Shown: positions 13,201-26,900 of the stretch, piece by piece | Layout: each line of letters opens with the position of its first letter | Numbering within the stretch: position 1 is the first letter of the stretch | Assembly: GCF_963576615.1 (NCBI RefSeq) | Contig: NC_088708.1 | Coordinates: 25,117,191-25,181,190, forward strand | Direction of reading: 5' to 3' | DNA: 64,000 nucleotides | Source: Watersipora subatra | Taxonomy: Eukaryota > Bryozoa > Gymnolaemata > Cheilostomatida > Watersiporidae | Program-made: the position numbers and the translations under genes | The notes under the pieces: generated by a model | Told to the model about the DNA's origin: nothing | Seen by the model: the letters and a program-made list of their open reading frames with translations, nothing else | Databases searched by the model: none

Positions 13201-16200
13201 GGACCGACGGACAACATGGCTCTTATTATAGTAAAATTATTGTTCCTCTTTGTCAAAGTTGTCCGTCCATTGTCTTTGTAGACTCATGAAGCCATACGAT
13301 TCCTTGAGTTCTGCATACGATCACTGAAAAATCAAGACCAGGCAATACATAACTACCTTATATCTCTCTACGCTGACTTTGACGCGGATAGATTACTCCA
13401 GTATCTCAAAGTTCAAGGACAGGTTAGTGGCAGTCCATTTTTGATGTATCAAAATAATTAGAAAATAATTTATATGATTCATAAAAACATCAGTTGAACT
13501 TCTAACTAGGACTAAAATTGTTCATCTAGAATATACCGAAACTGAGATCATATATCTCTATATTAAGATTTACTCTTACTATATATATTACTATTACTAC
13601 CAATATATTACTACGTATATACGAGGTCTGATCCAAAAGTTCCCGGAATTGAGTTGTATACTCGTGCATATTCACACGATGGAAAAACCCATTGCAGGGT
13701 TGGCTGGGAAACACCTCTGGAGTGTTGTCACAAATTTTCAGGTTGCTATGACAATGCGTTCTCATGTGAGCTAACGATATGTCAAGGTCTGTCCGGTGCT
13801 TGGGTATTTTTTTTAACAACTTTATCGTCATGCCTAATCAATCGGAACAGCGTATTTGCATTAAATTTTGTGCGAAATTAGGGAAAACAAGTGCTCAGAC
13901 AGTTGAAATGTTAACTATTGCTTTTGAAGATGCTGGTCTATAAAGAACACAAATTTTTGAGTGGTACAAACGTTTTTGTGAAGGTAGAGATAGCACTGAA
14001 GATGACGCGAGGTCTGGCAGACCAGCGTCGGCAAGAACCTGCTCGTAAATTGACAGTGTGAGGTCACTAATCATGCCAGATCGACGTTTAACCATTAGAG
14101 ATATTTTGAGAGACTGGACTTATCTTTGGAACTGTTCAAAAAGTTTTAACTGACAATTTAAACAATTTTTAACAGATTAAACGAGTCGCAGCAAAGTTCG
14201 TGCCAAGCTTGCTGACTGATGACCAAAACGAGCTCAGGATGCACGCTTGCAACGATTTTAAGGAAGCTTTCAAGAATGATCAAAACTTTATTTTAAAGGT
14301 CGTAATATCCTTGTTTTTCCTAATTTCACACAAAATTTAATGGAAATGCGCTGTTCCTGTTTATTAGACATGATGATAAAAAAAAATTTTTAAAATACCG
14401 AAGCACCGGACAGACCTTGACATATCGTTAGCTCACATGAGAACGCATTGTCATAGCAACCTGAAATTTTGTGACAACACTCCAGAGGTGTTTTCCAGCC
14501 AACCCTGCAATGGGTTTTTCCATCGTGTGAATATGCACGAGTATACAACTCAATTCCGGGAACTTTTGGATCAGACCTCGTATCTGTATATTTTAATATT
14601 TGAGATAGATTTAGATATTGTTCTACATAAAAGTTTGTGAGTGAAGGTGTGTTATTTTTTAGGAGTTTTTATATTCTTGGTTTTCTGTAGTAGTATGCAG
14701 TTGTAACAGCAAATGTAATTATAAACTCTTAGCTTACAAAGGTGCCAAGGTCACCATGGTACTTGCATGAAATAGATTAACTATCAATTGGATTACGACA
14801 AGTACAATATTTGGATGTACTTTATTGCTGTAACTTGTGGAGTACTTCATAGGATGCTGAAAGTGTGAACTATGACCTCAAATATGCCCTGAGACTATGC
14901 TCTGAGAAACGGCTATACAAAGCTTGTATCCACATTTACTCCACCATGGGACTCTACAGCGAAGCGGTCAATCTTGCACTTGAGGTACAGAGGCTACGTA
15001 TGAAAGCTTCTCTATTTTAACGCTTGAATGGTTCTCTCTGATGTAATAACAGAAAATAGCCTTTGATCTGTCAGAAGCTGCTGCTTTACATAATAGTTTG
15101 TTATTTTAAAATCTAGCTTTATTAATTTAAGGTGTAAATGCTGTAAACTGATTGGCTACTGGTTTATTAATGTGACTATGGGAATCATTTAATTAATGAC
15201 TAAACTTGAGAAAGGAGGCAATGCAATTGGTTACGTATCTTGGAAATGTCTTCGCATTGTCTTTACTTATAGAGAAAAGATGAAAACCCCTTATCGCTAA
15301 TCCTATGTTCACATCCATTTCTGAAACGCAATATATTGGCGGAATTTTGACCGCAGCTGAAAGTTTTGCACATTACCTTTTCATTTCTTATTGGGCTTAT
15401 TACCTAAATTCCTGTCTTCAATTTCCATGTTTTGGGCTTGTTTAATTTTTTTAAATGTTTAGAGCGGTACATGTATATTTTGTTTTGGAACTTTTCTTTT
15501 ATTTCTATAAAACTGTTCTCAGTGTGCAGAATTTGTGGATTTAGCTGTTGCTTTTATAGACGTGTGACACAATTTGAGCTAGCTGTTTATGTTTTAATAA
15601 TTGCCAGCCTCAGTTCAGTCATTTGTGAAGCCAGTTTTTCAAAGAAGCGAGCTGATTGGCTCTTTTGTCCAATGGTAGCGCTCAGTCATTAGGATCATGG
15701 CTGCAATCGCAGTAGTAACACTAACATTGATTTTTAATCTCCGTTTTTCTTATAGATGGTTCTGAGAAATCTTTCAATCTCATTCAGAATAATGATGGCA
15801 GGATTTACTAACCGTTGGCAGCGAGTTGGCAGCAACTTGCTCTCAATTCTACTGCATTATGTTCATCTATTAATACTCCCAAAATGTTTGAGTGGATCTA
15901 CCACTAACATCAGATTCCATTTAGTTAGTTGATCTTATTGCAGGTAGATTTGTCATTAGCGAAAGAGAATGCACACAAACCATCTGATGACGAAGAAAGA
16001 AAAAAATTGTGGCTGGACATTGGTGAGTTCGTCAAACAATTGTTCTTGATTGTAAATCCGTATGAATTTATTATTGTCATTTATCATTTTTGATCACTTT
16101 TAAATCAACATTTTCATAGAAAACAATGTGTGGCTTTTTCAATCGAGTTTCATATCTTTTAAAACGCATCTCGGTGCATTTCCAAAATATGTGCTATAAT

Positions 16201-19200
16201 CTGCTGCCAATTTCAGCGCGTCACGTGGTTGAGAAGCAACAAAACATTGATGATGCCATGAAGGTGCTTAAAGAGTGTGACTTACTTAAGATCGAGGACA
16301 TACTTCCATTCTTCCCTGACTTTGTTACAATCGACAAGTTCAAGGTAAATGTTCTATTCGTAAGCAATATTGATAGTCTGTGTACTCAAAATTGTTTTCT
16401 ATTTGCGAAGTCATTTTTTGCTACGTTCAAGTCTCCTGGTCTGTAATCAAATTATAATACAGGCGCCATTTTAGAGAAGAAGAGAAGATTACTCCAGAGG
16501 TATTATTAAGTATAGTTCACTTATGGCCACTTATCAATCCTATGATTCGCTAAAAACACTCCGGTTGTATTGAGTCAATCAGACATGACTCATTGCTAAA
16601 ATTATCATTATTTTCTTTCATAAATTTTATTAAACTGTTTCACCATAAACATGTTGCTGATGGCCGTGCAATCTCCTGTAATAAAAGCTCAAATACTATA
16701 ACAGGTTACTCTATGCACTTTTGCTACACATATTAGGAGTTTTCTGTCACCTATGCTTAATACACTTGAATTTCATCGAGTCAGGTAGAATGGCTTTAGT
16801 ACGAATAATATAATAAATGTAATACATGTACATGTAATATAATAAATGCTAGACTGATCTTAAAGAAAGGTTAGTTATTGTAGTTGTCTTCTTTTATCTT
16901 TAGTTTTGTTTGCAAATTTGTCATAAAGCATTCTATTCGTCATTTATTGGTAGATTTTATAGCGTATTCTATTAAATGCTGACAGCTACGTCGATGTTTT
17001 AGCTGACACACGGCACAACCCTTTCAGTCATTATCCTGCAAGGTCTCATATAGAAATGAGTGGCACTAGTTTGGAGTTGTCTCCTCGTAAAAGGTTTTGC
17101 CAAGCGTTGTTTATAAAATAGTTGAAAATATAGTACTGATATTTTGAGCACTTCCTGTTTTAAGTTGTTCCATCCTTCGAAATCGACCCATGTGGAGAGT
17201 CAAGGCCTCCCAACTAATATCTGGATTCATCATGCATAGTTCATTCGTATTACCTTTTATTGGGGAGATTAAATTACTCTGGTCTGTTGCAAACACGTTG
17301 GCTATATAACATATGCCTAAATATTTCTTTTCTTCTTTATAAATTTTTCCCGAGTTTTAAAGTTTTTAAGATGATATGTTTAATAGAGTATTGCTAGAGC
17401 AAATTCACTAGCTTTTCCATTCACAGGAAGCCATCACAAAGTCTCTGGCAGAGTACAATGAACACATAACTTCTCTTAAGGCTGACATGGAGGAGACAAC
17501 CAAAAGCGCTGATCAAATTCGCCAACAGATTCAAGACTTTAGAATCAAGTAAGAAATATTGAGAGATATTTTATGGTATGTTAACTGACTGAAGCACATC
17601 ACCATTTTAGTATGTATAACTTTTCAGTACGTATAACTTTTTATTAGCATTGGTAATCAATAATCATCAACAAAATGATGTTTTTATTACGCGCCAAATG
17701 AGAAAACAATGCAAAGACAGAAATCAGGAATTATTGAGAGAGTTGAACAAAAGTGTTTTAAAAGTTGGTAATCTAATAGTATTACGGAAGAGTCGGGATA
17801 ATAAATTGAAGGTTGTAGTAACAGCAAGTTCATAAACTGAAACATACGATGGTGGATGTATTACGATTTGCTCATGGAATAGAAAATGTTTGTCATATGT
17901 TTGGAAGGGTAAATACAAATATTTTGGACAAAGTTTACGCAGTATTTTGAAACCTTTAACATCAATACAGAAACAAGCAAGTTTGGGATAAGGCAATATG
18001 TTTAAAGATTTTGTGATGTGATTGGTGGAAGTCAATGGCGTCACAATTTAGTGCTTTATACATGGTGAAGCTGACACTATATAAAGGACACCATGAATAT
18101 ATGTTATACAGTAAAATGTATTCTATTTTTCAAGGGTTAATTGGATGAATTGACCCAATGTTGAATGTTAAATTGGTCAAGCTGATGGCATATCGATAAT
18201 GAGTTATGAAGTGGCGCGCAAAGATGTATATAAAATGACATTAAATGGTCAAATTTTAGTAGACAATAGTATTTATCTTTTCTTTATCTGATATAAAGAA
18301 TAAATCTGATATATATCTTATCTCAAAAACGTGTTTGTCTTTGTATTAGGTTGTCACAAGTCAGTTAATTAATAGATGTGTAGGATGGTAGATATACAAT
18401 AGATGTATAGAATGGTAGATATACGATATATGTGTAGCATTTGTGATTTGTGGTTTATTTTCGTCAACAAAATTAGTTGAGCAAAAGAAAAAAGCTGGAG
18501 GAGTGATGAAGCCCATAATACGCAACAGCATAGCTAGTTGTGGCGTTGGGCTTGTCGTTATCGGTTTTATGCACATTAAAAGATACAACCTGAGTTCTCT
18601 CTTGAAACTGGCCATCTTCTTTATGCTTTTAATAGACTTAACAAATGGTAGATGGTAGAATGGTAGATATATGATAGATGTGTAGAATGATAGATATGCA
18701 ATATATGTATGGAATGGTAGATATACGATATATGTATGGAATGGTAGATATGTAATGTCTAGATATAATAATGTTTTGGAAATCAAACAATAAAAAAGCG
18801 TTAGACCTTCTTTGAAAGATTGCAGTAGTTTCAACAAATTTTCTCTTTTGTGTAAATGTTTTTGTAATATGTGATCAGTGTTCCATCTGGTACTGCATAA
18901 TCTAGCTGTGTCGTACATGGCTATCCTAGCAAATTTATTTGCCTCTTTTAGGAATAGTTCGCATCGGATTTCTATATTTCTTGTTTTGTAAGAGAAAGCG
19001 AGAGAGGGAGAGAGAGAGAGAGCGAGAGAGGGAGAGAGAGAGGTTATAATGTTTGCGTTTCAAATCTGACACTCCCATTACTGTGAGATGTGAAGCCCAA
19101 TTTCTCAAATTGGAGACTACATAAAAACGAAGCTTTTAAACTTTCAAAGCTTTAGTTGTTAAAGTCATTCGATGTTGTGATCTAATTTTGGTGTTAGACT

Positions 19201-20862
19201 GATTACAATAAGATCTGAGTCTGTCTTATGGAAAGCTCAAAGCATTAGCATAGGGTCGTGTGTAGATTTAAATGTAGCTTCACCTAGGTAAGTCGCTAGT
19301 AATTGTTGTAAGTACTGCGTATGACTATATTGTTGGCATGTGCTCAGCTAATCAGTTTTGTTTCTAATAAACCACACGAGGTTGACAACCATTTTCATTC
19401 TATTTTTATCTTCTCTTAAACATAACTCTTGCGGCCAAAAATTAAAAAAAAAGTTTATTTACAAACCAGTAGTAGTTTACAGCATATTGGACCCTCTGCG
19501 CTATGCTATCTACGAGACAGTTGGGTTGAGTATATATAAAACAGTGAAAACTGTTGACACTCGCTCTGCTGGTTAATAGAATAGTGTAGTAGTATTGCTT
19601 GCAGTACTAGTGCTAGCAAAATTCAGCATTACAAGTCAAATTAATATCAAATTGCCAGGGGTTATCGTAGCAAATTTAATCTGGAAAGTTGCCATTGGCA
19701 ATTCTCCTAAAACTTTCTGATAGATACAGCTCAGTTAAACAGATTAAATCTCATATCTATATCGATATGGTAACTATGTAGGATTTTAGTGTTAACCTGT
19801 CAATTAAAAAGTATATCTATACATTTAGGAAGATGTTTTATGGTTATGTTTTGCATTTGATGCTTTTATTTCAAACATGACCTTCTGATACAAGATCTCT
19901 AGGCCTGTAGGATCATTAGCCAAATGTACTTGCTATAGTAATGTCATGACTACGTTTGTGCCATTAACTAATGGCTCGTGTTCAACATTTCTAACCATTT
20001 CTCACCATTGATTTTAGTTGATTTTCAAAATGTTCAGCATTATGTAGATGCGTCTGCGTTACAGTACATTACGGTACGTGTCTGCGTTACAGTACATTAC
20101 GGTGCGTGTCTGCGTTACATTATGGTACGTGTCTGCGTTACAGTATATTATGGTACGTGTCTGCGTTACAGTACATTACGGTACATGTCTGCGTTACAGT
20201 ACATTACGGTACGTGTCTGCGTTACAGTATATTATGGTACGTGTCTGCATTACAGTACATTACGGTACTTGTCTGCGTTACAGTACATTATGGTACGTGT
20301 CTGCATTACAGTACATTACGGTACGTGTCTGCATTACAGTACATTACGGTACGTGTCTGCGTTACAGTATATTACGGTACGTGTCTGAAAGATGGAGTAT
20401 AGGGTAGTCAGTATGTCGGCAGATTCATCCATAGTCCTTATATGGGATGCTTGGGGAGCAACAACTAGCGTATCTGGCTGTGCCACTAATTATGGAAATC
20501 TTGCATTAAATTTTTTAAGTAACCTAGAGATATTCCTTTTGGAAATCTTTGGCATTGTAGATTGACAGCTTCTTTTCTGTCGCAAAAATAATTATCATTA
20601 TTTATATTATTTCTTTCAACGACTAAAAATGTTATTTTAATCAGTTTGTGAATGGAAAATGGCATGTCAGCATCAATAAAATTCCTTGTAGCACTATTTG
20701 TGTACGCCTCCGTAAGCCTTTCATGCTTGTCCTTTCTAACACCAGCTCAGGCATGCCAAGAATGAATCAGGAAATTTTTTTTCTTAAACCCACCTGCCAA
20801 GCTGCAATACACCAGATCATTTCTTGTAACCCTGTATATATATATATATATATATCTATGTA

Positions 20863-20901
<39 letters not shown>

Positions 20902-23900
20902 ATGTATATGTATGTATAACATATAATAATTAGAGCTATACAATATACAGTAGGCTTTTACAATATGCAATAGCGTTATACAATATACAATAGAGTTATA
21001 CAATCTACAATAAAGTTATACGATAGAGTTATACAATCTACAATAGGGTGTGTCTATATAGCTAGTTGATAAAACATTGGATCAATATAATCTGCCATAA
21101 TATTGGTATAGATTAATAACTGGTGTTATAATTACACTATTAAAGAATAGTTAGATCATTAGTTAAAAACATTTGCCTATTTATATTGATATCTCTCTAG
21201 GTGAAAGTGACCATGTTTATTTGAAGAAGGATATTGCCTTAAGGCTATGGCTACACTGTTTATTCATCAAGGAAACAGATTGCTTATACAGTGGTTATCT
21301 GTCTTAGATACAAATATCCGCTTGCAAGGTATAATTGCACAGGTGGTTGACTAGCGTTTCGTATAAAATGGCTCTCAAAGTATTTGATGCTTATTTATAG
21401 CCTCAGAGTATTTGATATATATTGCCGCTCTCAACCGGCTGCCAACCCTACGCCAACCCGTACCCGTGTGAACCCTGCTGATTCTTACGTGACAGCTCTG
21501 ATCTTGTACTCAGTTAAATTAGATCCTTGAGTTCAATTCATCAAGTTCTTTGCACATTTATGTAATACTCCGTGCTTTGGTGGTCAAGAGTTACTTGCTA
21601 ATCAAGATAGATAATTACGCTGCGTTGACAAATCTCATGGTGGTGTTAACCTTGTGTGAATTGAGTATGCTACAATATTTATAGATTATAAAGAAATTTA
21701 TGGCAAACGAGCTAATATATTTGTCTCTATGTGTTACCCATAAGTTACCCATAAGTTACCCATGAGTTACCCATGAGTTACCCATGAGTTACCCATAAGT
21801 TACCCATAAGCACCCTCTGAGCACATGCGCAAAGTTTAATGAGTTTGTGACATGAAGCAATTTTCTTTTCTGTCTAACGCTATGACTGTCACAAAATAAG
21901 CATGATATTTTCTGCTTAACCTTTTATAATATAATGTAATATAATATTCATTATCTTTTAATAATGCAGACGTTTAATGAAGTTACTTTTTTAAGCTGTT
22001 TTCGGTTTTTCTGTCACACTATCTTTCACATATGGTGAGATTATCGTTGTCAGCTACATATAAAAGTGAAAAAAGCGTGTGTGATGGTAACAGAATTAAC
22101 CAATGATATGCAATGATAAAGTATTTTTAAACAAGCACCAACATATCAGTCTTATTGTTGAATCCGTGCCCTCAACAGTGCCCTCAACAGTGCCCTCATC
22201 AGTACCCACATCAGTGCCCTCAACAGTGCCCTCATCAGTACCCACATCAGTGCCCTCGACAGTGCCCTCATCAGTACCCACATCAGTGCCCTCATCAGTA
22301 CCCTCAACAGTGCCCTCATCAGTGCCCTCAATAGTTCCCACATCAGTGCCCTCATCAGTGCCCACATCAGTGCCCTCATCAGTGCCCTCAATAGTTCCCA
22401 CATCAGTGCCCACGTCAGTGCCCTCATCAGTGCCCACATCAGTGCCCTCATCAGTGCCCTCAGCAGTTCTCTCAACAGTGCCCTCATCAGTGCCCTCATC
22501 AGTTCCCTCATCAGTGCCCTCATCAGTGCCCACATCAGTGCCCTCATCAGTTTCCTCAACAGTGCCCTCAACAGTGCCCACATCACCACTTACAACAGTT
22601 CCCATATCTATGCTCTCATCTGTGTCCATATTCGTTCTCAACTCGGCGCTCTCACCTGTTCGACATCAGTACCTACAACGGTGCCCTCATTTATGCCCTG
22701 ATCAGTCTCCAAATCAGCGCCTCATTCAATCCCCACACCCCTCACCTTTTCCTACAACAGTGCACACTTTGGTTAAATATTGGCAAGGATAGCCGCAGCT
22801 TGAGGACTTTCTTCCTTCTGGAAGATGTTCATATTCTAGGAACTGCAAATTTGACCGATCTAGTGCTATATTTATGTAATTTGTTACTCATGTATCGCTA
22901 TTAATGTAATTTATTACACTTATACTATTATATATTGCTATTAATGTAATTTATTGCACTTATATTATTATATATTGCCATTAATGTAACTTATTACTTA
23001 CATGTATATTATTATGTATTACTATTAATGTAATTTATTACTTTTATATTATTATGCATTGCTATTTTTTGCCATTTCTCCAATCATCTTTTTGCAAGGT
23101 AGCAAAAACATCCCCATATGGTGCATGCCATCTTAGCTGCTGTAGATCAGAAGTAGCGAGGACCACAAATAAGTGCTCCTTATATGGTACATGTCATCTT
23201 AACTGTTGTAGATCAGGAGTAATGAGGACCACAGATAAGTGCTCCTTATATAGTACATGCCATCTTAACTGTTGTAGATCAGGAGTAGTGAGGACCACAG
23301 ATAAGTGCTCCTTAAATAGTACATGCCATCTTAACTGTTGTAGATCAGGAGTAGTGAGGACCACAGATAAGTGCTCCTTATATAGTACATGTCATCTTAA
23401 CTGTTGTAGATCAGGAGTAGTGAGGACCACAGACAAGTGCTCTCTCTGCTCATATCCTCTGGTTACCCGTTCCTTTTACCTCTTCCCATGTCAACATAAG
23501 TTCCACTCTGACTGTCTAGTCGCAGAGGTAAGAATTATGAGCTGTTTGTAGCCTCGTAACGCGATTTAAGGTCAAACATTCAGTGCATAGATTTTGCGTG
23601 TCAGCTAAAGGTAGCTCTGTATTTGCTAAGAGCAAGCAGAATGTTTGCCATTAATTTGCTTGAGTCAGAATATTTAAGGACGCCCAAAGGTGACACGTGT
23701 TGACTATCTAAGTAAACACAATAATAAACAAACCCATTTCAAGCAATTTGGTCAATTCAATTGTCTGTCCAGGAAGAGGTGGACAAGTAGTTAAGGTTAC
23801 TTCAACATGGCGCTTGGTTCTCAAACTCTCGAGTGATGACAATAGAAATATTTTGTAAGAAAAATATTTCAAATTCTCTACCTTTGTCTGCATGGTAAAC

Positions 23901-26900
23901 TGTAAATACGTTATATTACTTTGAGTATTCGTGTTACAAAACATGGCAGCTTCGTAAGTTTAACATGTACGAGTTTTTTGAGCACAGCTCTAATTGCTAT
24001 GGTTTCTCTAAATGAACTTGTAATTAATCTACAAAATGCCGATCATCAGTTTAAAATGGCATCGTATTGACTATTTCACGTAGACTATTTCTCATGAAGA
24101 TTAATGTTTTTTGCAGCCACCTCCAGAGGTGCTTTTAGTGACAGATTTTAAAACTAAATGTCAAAAAATCAACAAAATCTGTCACTCAAAGCACCTCCAG
24201 AGGTGCTTTGAGTGACAGATTTTGTTTGTTACGCAATTGAATACGGTTTGCTCGTGTCCAGGTTCTTTGCTCCATTACACATGGTTTGCTTGTGTCCAGG
24301 TCCTGCCCACGTTGAATTCCCACATGAGAGTCAAAGTTGAAGACCTACAGAGAAGAGTGGCCAGTCGGGAGGATACCTACAGCGTTACCTCCGTCTCTTC
24401 TACCGCTCTGACGCAGTTGTCTGCCAAGGTTTGCTCTTTACCTTTCTGTATATTACAGATTAGTTTTACTACGTATGTGTTCCTTGTTCAAACATACCAT
24501 ATCGGATTCCTCTGTCTCAGTATGCTAGACTTGAATACTGCTTCTGAAATTACAGCAATGTGGTCAACTATGTCTGCATCAGCCGACATGCTAAATTTTT
24601 ATGTAGCTCTTTTATGACGGGAATGATGGTAAAATCTGCATATAGAGTTGCTATGTGTCTCCTGTATGAGTCAACAAAGCTCTGTTTTGGCTGAAGAGTT
24701 TTAATGCTGTCTAATTTTAGCTCAAAGCATGTATAATCGACGTTTGAGCCTCCGTTGTTTTGTCAATCTATGCAGAAACGGCTGGTGAAAATAAGCAACT
24801 TACCGAGTTTCCCTAAATGCAACAAACATTCACGTCCAATTTTCTTCGTTACCAAATACAGCTGTGACGTTGTTACAGTACATCAGTCACTAAATGTGAT
24901 GCAAAACTTACCCGCTATACTGTCTATTGTGATGAAAAAGGTGAGAAGGTATGACAGCGGCCAAGTAGATAAAAATTATTACGGGGGAGATGACTTAACT
25001 TTAATCAAGAGTAGTCTCCACGTGGATTAATGAATAATCGTCTAGCAGACTTGTGCACGAGCAGTAATAAAGGTGGAAGGCACACCTCGAGTCTTGTTAT
25101 TATAGTTACATAGTTGAATATCTCCTCAACTAACTGAAAAGCCTTGAACTCTTTTTGCAATTATTTATTATCGTGTTCTTTTCCGCTGTCTGGGGCTTCT
25201 GAAGGTCTTTATGTAAGGTAGCCTAAAATTCATTACTGGAAACTAATTTTATTACTAATAATAGTAATAAATATATTGGCCCACCGCCAAATATTTTAGT
25301 TTTGTATTGCTAAGGAATTTATATGTATTGTGGGCCTTTGGCTATTAATACTCGCAACATCATATCACTACTAGTAAACTGGCAGTCCTGTGCACCGTGA
25401 GATATCATCAGGTGTAATAAGTATGTACACAATTATTGCGCTAAGCAGCAGTGTGGTGGAGTGGCACAGTTGGTAGAGTGCTGGTCTGTCATGCTAATAG
25501 TTGTGAGTTCAAATCTTGTATGATGTACTCTTTCTTCAACCTGCAACCGTGGCTGTGGATGGACAGAGGGCTTCTACTATGGTAAAGATTGCGATAGCTC
25601 GAATATCTGCGCAGTCATCGAACATATTGAACAGTCTTGAACATCGGCAGTCTAACATTAGTAGAATTCTTGTTTTGATTTCAAACTTGCCCAACCAAAA
25701 TAATTGCAGCATCTGCACACTTTCCCATTTTAGTTTCACTAAAATATAGAGATGTTCTAGTGTTTTGCCATATATGCATATAGGGAGTATTTGTTGGTTG
25801 GCAATAATAGTAGAGGAGAGCTGCCTGGTGTCATAGTTAATATTGTTTTAGAAATAATTTTGTTTTGGTTCATCGACGTTTTGCCAATCATGATTACAAT
25901 ATTCATGGTGTTCCCATGTTTCAATGCTTGGTCCCTCTTAGAATACTTTGCTGTATGGAAGTGCACAAAACTACAAAGATGTGTTTTTTCGAAGGAAGCT
26001 TTTCCTGCAAAGTTTACTTTTCAAGGAATAGGTCGTATGAAGGAGTCTCTGATGAATGAAATAGTAACATTTACAGGTTGCAACTACAAGAAATGACATC
26101 CCGTTCGTATGAAAGTCCACACGCGGTAATTTCTACTGTTGCTATTAATATCAATTGGTTATGTAGAACTTTCACTTAATGTAATTTTATTTTATAATTA
26201 AATAAGGCAACAAACTAATAACCACTAAAGTGTAAATGACCTTTAAAAAGTCGTTGATACAGTAAATTGAGAGCGATGAAGAACAAGCATAAGTTACCAA
26301 TCAACTAATATTAGTTGATTGGTATTTTTCTAACTTGAAAATTTATGTAATATTTGATGTAAATTTGAACTTATAGGCTAGATAATATTTTAACCAGCTT
26401 AATCTATTTATTTTGCTTCATTTTGAGCAAAAAAACAATAAACATTGTAAGCTATCAATGTTGACATTTGCTCGTATACTACTATCAACTAATATCAGTT
26501 GGTCTGTTTTGGTTTCAGTATAATAATCTAGTAGAATTTATTAAGTTTATTTCATATATATTTTGGTGAAAATAAAAATTGTTTTGTAACTATGTCTTTG
26601 GAGGAATAAAATCTTCTATGAAGGATATTTTCAATGTAGTCTACAACTTTGGTTGTCACTCTGGTTATTCTCTACACATAGGGTATACATAAAGGGGCTA
26701 TATAGGGATTTCACTCGCGTACTCTTGACAATTATAGGAGAATTGAGTTAGTCTCTTCTTTGCATCAGTTGCACAAGGGTGCATGATGACCAAGGAAGTT
26801 AGGGTCCTTTGACAGTGGATAATAGCATGTGCGTCGATGCATCATTAAACCCTTAGCCCCAGATCTCTCTATGTAGTTTTATATTTGTAGGCTATGATAG

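Larger units (their letters stand above)
17549..20045 (+). other. VPS18 intron 10, first part
   Basis: Non-coding. Contains an interrupted TAGATATACGA-type minisatellite and a GA tract (listed). Open frames here show no family features. Confidence 0.5.

Noticed and set aside
22096-22792. Ser/Pro/Val repeat protein (plus) or Thr/Asp/Glu repeat protein (minus)
   Set aside because: A 12-bp period keeps both frames open. No signal peptide, no complete start or end, and intronic position.
25440-25520. Functional tRNA gene
   Set aside because: A and B boxes are present, but the acceptor stem does not pair well and a SINE-type body follows.
25791-26096. 101-codon hydrophobic plus-strand frame
   Set aside because: No domain, AT-rich composition and intronic position in VPS18; likely chance.
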